Below are positions 13,326-17,406 of a stretch of 17,406 nt of DNA, piece by piece; position 1 is the first letter of the stretch, and the number at the start of each line of letters is the position of its first letter. The position numbers and the translations under genes are program-made. The notes beneath the pieces are model-generated. The model ran no database searches. It saw only the letters and a list, made by a program, of their open reading frames with translations, and was not told the origin of the DNA. Source of the DNA: Intrasporangium_A sp039812505 (GTDB taxonomy: Bacteria > Actinomycetota > Actinomycetes > Actinomycetales > Dermatophilaceae); contig NZ_JBDIAQ010000070.1 of assembly GCF_039812505.1 (NCBI RefSeq), positions 1-17,406 of the forward strand. Reading direction: 5' to 3'.

Positions 13326-14330
13326 CTAGAGCCAGGCCTCGGCGAGCAGCTCGTAGGAGCGCAGCCGGGCCTCGTGGTCGTGGGCGCCGCACGTCAGGAT
13401 GACCTCGTCGACGCCGGTCGCGGCGGTGAACTCCTGCAACGCGTCGCGGACCTGCCCGGGAGTCCCGACGAAGGAGACCCGGACCATGTCGAGCACCGCC
13501 GCCTGCTCGGCCGGGCTCCACGCCGCGAGGACCGACTCCATGCTGTCGCCCGGCGTCTGCACACCGCCGCGTCGCCCGGTCACGATGTCGTGGAAGCGAC
13601 TCAGCACCGAGGTGAAGAGCCGCCGGGCCTGCGCCTCCGTGTCGGCGACCATGACGTTGGCCCCGGCCATCGTCCGTGGCGCGGTCGGCCCGCCGGGCCC
13701 CGTGGACGGCTGGAAGCGCGTCCGGTAGACCTCGAGGGCGCTCATCAGCATGCGGGGCGCGAAGTGGGACGCGAAGGAGTACGGCAGGCCGAGCGCCGCT
13801 GCGACCTGGGCCCCGCCGTGGCTCGACCCGAGGATCCACAGCGGCACGTGGGTGCCCTCCCCCGGCACCGCCCGGACCGGCGCCGACGGGTCCGCGTCGC
13901 CGAGGTAGCCCTGCAGCTCCTGCACCTCGGTGGCGAAGTCCAGCGCGGCCCGGGTGTCACGGCGCAGCGCCCGCGCGGTCTGCGGGTCGGTGCCGGGGGC
14001 CCGGCCGAGCCCGAGGTCGACCCGCCCGTCGTGGATCGTCGCGAGGGTGCCGAACTGCTCCGCGACGATGTACGGAGCGTGGTTGGGCAGCATGACACCA
14101 CCGGCCCCGACCCGGATGGAGGTCGTCCGGTCGGCGACGTGACCGATCAGGACCGCCGTGGCCGACGAGGCCACACCCGTCATGTTGTGGTGCTCGGCCA
14201 TCCAGTAGCGCCGGTACCCCCACCGCTCGACGTGCTGCGCCAGGTCGACCGTCGCCGCGATCGCCGCGGCCGGGGTCGAGCCCTCGTTGACGGGGACGAG
14301 GTCGAGGATGTCGAGGTCGGGGCGAGTCAC
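13326..14330 (-). CDS. LLM class flavin-dependent monooxygenase (MsnO8/YhbW-like)
   Basis: A 334-aa bacterial-luciferase-like protein, probably an FMN- or F420-dependent oxidoreductase with a TIM-barrel fold. Family marks are the first strand ILDLVPVNEG (8-17), the YWMAEHHNM motif (43-51), the phosphate-binding region IRVGAGGVMLPNHAPYIVAEQFG (72-94), GRVDLGLGRAPG (101-112) and the late strand VPLWILGSSHGGAQVAAALGLPYSFASHF. The length matches the MsnO8/YhbW subgroup of about 330 aa. The GTG at 14330 is the first in-frame start after an in-frame stop and gives the standard N-terminus. No ribosome binding site is evident. CACGGT ten bases upstream could be a -10 box for a very short leader. The substrate is unknown. 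Confidence 0.9.
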   Translation of the reverse strand: MTRPDLDILDLVPVNEGSTPAAAIAATVDLAQHVERWGYRRYWMAEHHNMTGVASSATAVLIGHVADRTTSIRVGAGGVMLPNHAPYIVAEQFGTLATIHDGRVDLGLGRAPGTDPQTARALRRDTRAALDFATEVQELQGYLGDADPSAPVRAVPGEGTHVPLWILGSSHGGAQVAAALGLPYSFASHFAPRMLMSALEVYRTRFQPSTGPGGPTAPRTMAGANVMVADTEAQARRLFTSVLSRFHDIVTGRRGGVQTPGDSMESVLAAWSPAEQAAVLDMVRVSFVGTPGQVRDALQEFTAATGVDEVILTCGAHDHEARLRSYELLAEAWL

Positions 14331-14387
14331 GCCGGGGTCAACCGTGGGCCGGGAGGGTTTCTTCCGGTCGCGCGAACCCCGTTGTCA

Positions 14388-14768
14388 CTAGGGCAGGTCC
14401 AGCTGGTCGAGCTGGGAGTCGTAGTCGGGGCAGAGGGTTCGGACGGCGGCATACATGAGCTGCTTCGTGCGCAGGCCGGCGCCGCTGTTCGGCAGCGGCG
14501 CCCCCTGCGAGTCGCGGGCGATCTCGCCGAGGGTCAGGCCACCGGTCTTCAGGGCCCAGCACGTCGTCGTGCCGATCTCGATGTCGTCGGCGACGCTCTG
14601 CGCGGTCACGGAGACGCCGAGGTCCTCGGCGGCGAGGACGAACTCGGCCTCCTCGGCCGTGATGTCCGGGCGCGCCGAGAGGATGCCCGCGGGCAGGTCC
14701 TGCGCGGTCGGCGTGCTGCTGCAGGCCGCCAGCACGAGCCCGGCCAGCAGGACCGCGACGCGGCGCAT
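14388..14768 (-). CDS. DUF732-like secreted lipoprotein
   Basis: A 126-aa lipoprotein. The signal peptide has two Arg, a hydrophobic core and the lipobox LAAC with Cys16, followed by SSTPTAQ, so it should be lipidated and held on the outer face of the membrane. The mature part has two further Cys (in TTTCWALK and VRTLCPDYDS) spaced as in DUF732 domains, where they form a disulfide, plus short helices. Function is unknown. Two ATG codons are adjacent; the second (14768) has five-base spacing from AAGGAGG, the first (14771) only two, so 14768 is preferred. The gene diverges from the small membrane protein with about 20 bases between starts. Confidence 0.82.
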   Translation of the reverse strand: MRRVAVLLAGLVLAACSSTPTAQDLPAGILSARPDITAEEAEFVLAAEDLGVSVTAQSVADDIEIGTTTCWALKTGGLTLGEIARDSQGAPLPNSGAGLRTKQLMYAAVRTLCPDYDSQLDQLDLP

Positions 14769-14773
14769 CATGC

Positions 14774-14780
14774 CCTCCTT
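14774..14780 (-). promoter_or_regulatory. Ribosome binding site of the lipoprotein, overlapping an opposing -10 box
   Basis: AAGGAGG on the minus strand (14780-14774) ends five bases before the ATG at 14768. Its first base pairs with the first base of the plus-strand TAGGCT box at 14780. Confidence 0.65.
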
Positions 14781-14785
14781 AGGCT
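14780..14785 (+). promoter_or_regulatory. Leaderless -10 box of the small membrane protein
   Basis: TAGGCT is followed by six bases and the GTG at 14792, the standard layout of leaderless genes in this window. Any -35 element would lie within the lipoprotein coding region; none is clear. Confidence 0.5.
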
Positions 14786-14791
14786 GGGTGG

Positions 14792-15070
14792 GTGACCGGC
14801 TCCCATCATCCCCGAGAGGTCCGGCTCGCCTCGGCCGCACCGCTCGCCCGGGCGGCCGTGGTGGCGTCGGTCTCGGCCGTCCCGCTGGGCTGGTGCTTCC
14901 TCCCGCAGGTCCTCGGTATGGCGCTCAGCCTGCTCTCGTTCGCCCGCCGGGAACGCGCCGGGCGGCGTCTCGCGCTGCTCGCGCTGGGCCTCAGCGTCGG
15001 GCTGACGGTCGTCTGGGCCGTCCTGCTCGGCCTGCTGCTGAAGTGGTGGGCCCGGACCCGGTCGGGGTGA
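14792..15070 (+). CDS. Small DUF4190-like membrane protein
   Basis: A 92-aa protein with two hydrophobic helices (about 21-48 and 58-85), joined by a strongly basic turn RRERAGRR that should face the cytoplasm. A polar N-terminus and a short basic C-terminus complete it. The helix pair with LPQVLGMALSLLSFARRERAGRR followed by ALLALGLSVG resembles DUF4190 membrane proteins, in which the first helix leads into a G-x-x-L-S-I-x-A motif. Function is unknown. The GTG start fits a leaderless transcript. The stop faces the end of the duplicated-domain gene 25 bases away. Confidence 0.7.
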   Translation: MTGSHHPREVRLASAAPLARAAVVASVSAVPLGWCFLPQVLGMALSLLSFARRERAGRRLALLALGLSVGLTVVWAVLLGLLLKWWARTRSG

Positions 15071-15095
15071 CCCGGCGGCCGGCCCGGCCCCCGGT

Positions 15096-16034
15096 TCAGT
15101 CCGGCTCGTCGCGTGGTACTGCTGCCGACCGGGTCCCGATCCGCCGGACCAGGGCCCGCAGGGTGTCCAGGTCGTTCAGGGCGAACAGCTGCGTGGCCTG
15201 CGCCTCGGTGAGCCCCAGGCGGGCGGCCGCGTGTCGGGTCGTCGTGCCGACGATGCCGTCCGGGGACACCGCCTGCTCGACGTCGAGCGCGTCGATCGCG
15301 TAGTCGGACAGCACCAGGGCGTGCCCGGCCAGGCACCGGACCGGGCCGAAGAGGCCCTCGGACTGCCAGGTGCGCTGGTCCCACTGCAGTGGGTGCTCGA
15401 CGACGAAGGCGAGGGCCTGCTCGAGCAACCGGAGGTCCGGGGCCCCGGACCGGCCGAACCACGCAGCCGGCTCGAGGCCAACCAGCTGGTCGAACAGCTC
15501 CCGGCTCGGGTCGCCGGCCAGGTCGGCGGCGAGGTCCGGCGCCTCGGGACCGGACGAGAGCAGCCGGGTCACGGCCCCGCCCGCCGCGACCGGCTCGACC
15601 CGGGCCCCCGGCTCGCGGTCCTCGATCTCGTCGATGACCGGCTCGGTGGGCAGGCCCACCCGGATCCAGTCGACGGCCCGGGCCAGGTCGTCGACCCGGG
15701 CCCGGGGGTGGACCAGCACCTCGAGGTCGTGCTCGCAGGCTCCGGAGAGCCTGCAGACGGTGGCCAGGGTGTCGGCCGAGTCCAGCCAGACCGACCCGGT
15801 CGAGCGGGCGGGGGCCGGCGCCTCGATCCCCCCGAACGACAGCACGTGCCCGAGGAACGAGCGCGTCGTGCCGCCGAGTGCCAGGCTCTCGTGGCCGGGC
15901 GCGACCGCCTGGTCCCACTCGAGCGGGTGCGCGCTGACGTGCGCGAGGGCCGCCTCGAGCAGGGTCAGGTCGAGGTCGGCGGGCCGGTCTCGGGGGTCGG
16001 CCCGGTTGAGCCGGCAGGACCCGTTGTCGCACAC
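15096..16034 (-). CDS. Protein with two tandem copies of one uncharacterised domain
   Basis: A 312-aa protein of unknown function. Two stretches align with each other. Copy 1 (about 21-126) begins LTLLEAALAHVSAHPLEWDQ, then SFLGHVLSFGGIEA, and ends CRLSGACEHDLEVLVHPRARVDDLARAV. Copy 2 (about 201-298) begins LRLLEQALAFVVEHPLQWDQ, then CLAGHALVLSDYAIDA, and ends ARLGLTEAQATQLFALNDLDTLRALV. The shared core is L-L-E-x-A-L-A, H-P-L-x-W-D-Q, a GH motif and a late Leu-rich helix. Copy 2 keeps the LGLT-x-x-QA-x-x-LF form, while copy 1 has diverged there. The N-terminus holds CDNGSC. The start is set by CACCAT six bases before GTG; upstream frame extension would enter the aminotransferase gene. No signal peptide or membrane helix is present. 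Confidence 0.75.
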   Translation of the reverse strand: MCDNGSCRLNRADPRDRPADLDLTLLEAALAHVSAHPLEWDQAVAPGHESLALGGTTRSFLGHVLSFGGIEAPAPARSTGSVWLDSADTLATVCRLSGACEHDLEVLVHPRARVDDLARAVDWIRVGLPTEPVIDEIEDREPGARVEPVAAGGAVTRLLSSGPEAPDLAADLAGDPSRELFDQLVGLEPAAWFGRSGAPDLRLLEQALAFVVEHPLQWDQRTWQSEGLFGPVRCLAGHALVLSDYAIDALDVEQAVSPDGIVGTTTRHAAARLGLTEAQATQLFALNDLDTLRALVRRIGTRSAAVPRDEPD

Positions 16035-16040
16035 GCTGAC

Positions 16041-16070
16041 ATGGTGCGCCTCGCCACACGTCCGACGCAA
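16041..16070 (-). promoter_or_regulatory. Candidate leaderless promoter of the duplicated-domain gene
   Basis: TTGCGT (16070-16065), 18 bases, CACCAT (16046-16041), six bases, then GTG at 16034. The layout supports both an independent promoter in the 82-base gap and this choice of start. Confidence 0.42.
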
Positions 16071-16116
16071 CGGCCGCACGGGACGGGCTGGGCGGCATAC
16101 CGACCGGGCATGGTCG

Positions 16117-17331
16117 TCACTGGCTGTAGGTGGCCAGGAACTTCTCGAACCGGCCGATGGCGTCCTCCAGCTCGTCGACGAGCGGGAGGAAGACGATGCG
16201 GACGTGGTCCGGGGCCGGCCAGTTGAAGCCGGTGCCGTGCACCAGGAGCAGCTTCTGCTCGCGCAGCAGGTCGAAGGCGAGCTGCTCGTCGCTGACGAGG
16301 GGGTAGACCTTCGGGTCGAGCCGGGGGAAGACGTAGAGCGCACCCCGAGGGGTGGTGCACGAGACGCCGTGGATCTGGTTCAGCAGCTCGACCGCCTTGT
16401 CCCGCTGCTCCAGCAGGCGTCCGCCGGGCAGGATCAGCTCGTTGATCGACTGCCGGCCCCCGAGCGCTACCTGGATCGCGTGCTGGGCCGGGACGTTGGC
16501 GCACAGCCGCATGTTGGCCAGGACGTCGAGGCCCTCGATGTAGTCGCGGGCGTGCTCCTTGGGGCCGGACAGGGCGAGCCACCCGGCGCGGAAGCCGGCG
16601 ACCCGGTAGGCCTTGGACAGGCCGTTGAAGGTGAGGCAGAACAGGTCGGGCGCCAGCGCGGCGATGGAGTGGTGCTTCGCACCGTCGTAGACGATCTTGT
16701 CGTAGATCTCGTCGGCCATGACGATCAGCCCGTGCCGCCGGGCGAGGTCGGCGACGGCCTCGAGCACCTCGCGCGGGTAGACGGCGCCGGTCGGGTTGTT
16801 GGGGTTGATCACGACGACCGCCTTGGTCCGGTCGGTGACCTTGCTCGCGAGGTCGTCGAGGTCCGGCGCCCAGTCGGCCTGCTCGTCGCACAGGTAGTGC
16901 ACGGGAGTGCCGCCGGCCAAGGAGGTCGCGGCGGTCCACAGCGGGTAGTCCGGCGCCGGGACGAGCACCTCGTCGCCGTCGTCGAGCAGCCCCTGCATGG
17001 CCATCACGATCAGCTCGGAGACCCCGTTGCCCAGGTAGATGTCGTCGATGTCGAGGTGCGGGAAGTCGCGCACCTCGTAGTGCTGGGCGATCGCGCGCCG
17101 CGCCGGCACGATGCCCTTGCTGTCGCTGTAGCCCTGGGCGGTCGGCAGCGCCTGGATGACGTCGACGAGGATCTCGCTCGGCGCCTCGAACCCGAACGGG
17201 GCGGGGTTGCCGATGTTGAGCTTGATGATCCGGTGCCCCTCGTCCTCGAGCCGCCTGGCCTCGGCCAGGACCGGGCCGCGGATCTCGTAGCAGACGTTCT
17301 GGAGCTTGTGGGACTGGGTCACCCGATGCAT
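16117..17331 (-). CDS. alaA: Alanine aminotransferase (AlaA-type, PLP-dependent class I)
   Basis: Fold-type I aminotransferase of 404 aa, the length of E. coli AlaA, expected to interconvert pyruvate plus glutamate with alanine plus 2-oxoglutarate in the cytoplasm. The PLP site is complete: GNGVSELI (101-108) for phosphate, Tyr129 in PDYP stacking the ring, Asn179 in NPNNPTG, Asp207 and Tyr210 in ADEIYD, and Schiff-base Lys240 in GLSKAYRVAGFRAGW. The carboxylate-binding Arg378 is in HVRIVFLP. The N-terminal VCYEIRGPVLAEARRLEDEG and IGNPAPFGF are typical of the AlaA/YfbQ subgroup. Actinobacterial members are often named AspC, so the substrate assignment rests on subgroup similarity. The ATG at 17331 has no clear ribosome binding site. 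Confidence 0.88.
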   Translation of the reverse strand: MHRVTQSHKLQNVCYEIRGPVLAEARRLEDEGHRIIKLNIGNPAPFGFEAPSEILVDVIQALPTAQGYSDSKGIVPARRAIAQHYEVRDFPHLDIDDIYLGNGVSELIVMAMQGLLDDGDEVLVPAPDYPLWTAATSLAGGTPVHYLCDEQADWAPDLDDLASKVTDRTKAVVVINPNNPTGAVYPREVLEAVADLARRHGLIVMADEIYDKIVYDGAKHHSIAALAPDLFCLTFNGLSKAYRVAGFRAGWLALSGPKEHARDYIEGLDVLANMRLCANVPAQHAIQVALGGRQSINELILPGGRLLEQRDKAVELLNQIHGVSCTTPRGALYVFPRLDPKVYPLVSDEQLAFDLLREQKLLLVHGTGFNWPAPDHVRIVFLPLVDELEDAIGRFEKFLATYSQ

Positions 17332-17338
17332 GGCGTCA

Positions 17339-17344
17339 ACTGTC
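17339..17344 (-). promoter_or_regulatory. Weak -10-like box before the aminotransferase gene
   Basis: GACAGT (17344-17339) is followed by seven bases and the ATG at 17331. It may be a leaderless start, with spacing one base longer than in the other examples. Confidence 0.25.
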
Positions 17345-17406
17345 TCATCCCGGATGCCGCTGGGCTCGCACCACTCCCGTCGAGCGTGCCCTTGTCCTGA
17401 TCGAGC

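Noticed and set aside
15077..15084. GGCCGGCC palindrome between the convergent genes as a terminator.
   Set aside because: Short self-complementary GC blocks are frequent here, and it has no loop or T-run.
15370..17400. Very long open frames antisense to real genes, such as 15370-17400 plus, 12939-14795 plus, 9818-11683 minus and 4698-6944 minus.
   Set aside because: They mirror the codons of well-supported genes, have biased low-complexity products rich in Arg, Gly, Asp and Val, and are expected in DNA this GC-rich.

Overview
The window is chromosomal DNA from a high-GC Gram-positive bacterium (Actinomycetota). G and C dominate third codon positions, GTG starts are common, and an actinobacterial-type aa3 oxidase subunit I is present. 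At least eight non-operonic starts show a leaderless layout, with a -10-like NANNNT box exactly six bases before the start codon. I cannot name the genus. No tRNA, rRNA, CRISPR array, insertion sequence or prophage gene was seen.

Layout. (a) 1-2345, minus strand: ctaD, the catalytic subunit of cytochrome c oxidase, followed four bases later by a dienelactone-hydrolase-family gene cut by the window edge. (b) 2641-7656, plus strand: a row of small housekeeping or accessory genes, most with their own leaderless start. They are a FrnE-type DsbA-family oxidoreductase with a Cys-rich tail, a YjbR/MmcQ protein overlapping a ComB-family phosphatase, a TetR regulator, a double-hotdog thioesterase, a two-helix membrane protein and an AraC-HTH/DinB fusion. 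(c) 7657-8388: 732 bases without a convincing gene. It holds a 24-bp imperfect inverted repeat and two candidate promoters. (d) 8389-12816, plus strand: a tight four-gene operon of membrane PIG-L deacetylase, ATP-grasp ligase, processive GT2 glycosyltransferase, and signal-anchored extracellular protein with a probable glycoside-hydrolase-like fold. (e) 12873-14768, minus strand: OsmC-like protein, a luciferase-like monooxygenase and a DUF732-like lipoprotein. (f) 14792-15070, plus strand: a small membrane protein divergent from the lipoprotein. (g) 15096-17331, minus strand: a protein made of two tandem copies of one domain, and an AlaA-type aminotransferase.

The most interesting unit is (d). 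Its parts resemble a poly-N-acetylglucosamine (PNAG) machine: a PgaC/IcaA-like synthase, an amino-sugar deacetylase and an extracytoplasmic hydrolase-like protein. The arrangement differs, however. The deacetylase is a PIG-L enzyme whose active site is predicted to face the cytoplasm, rather than an exported polysaccharide deacetylase, and an ATP-grasp ligase lies between it and the synthase. This suggests an uncharacterised cell-surface aminoglycan that may carry a ligated substituent. That reading is inference from domain content and gene order.
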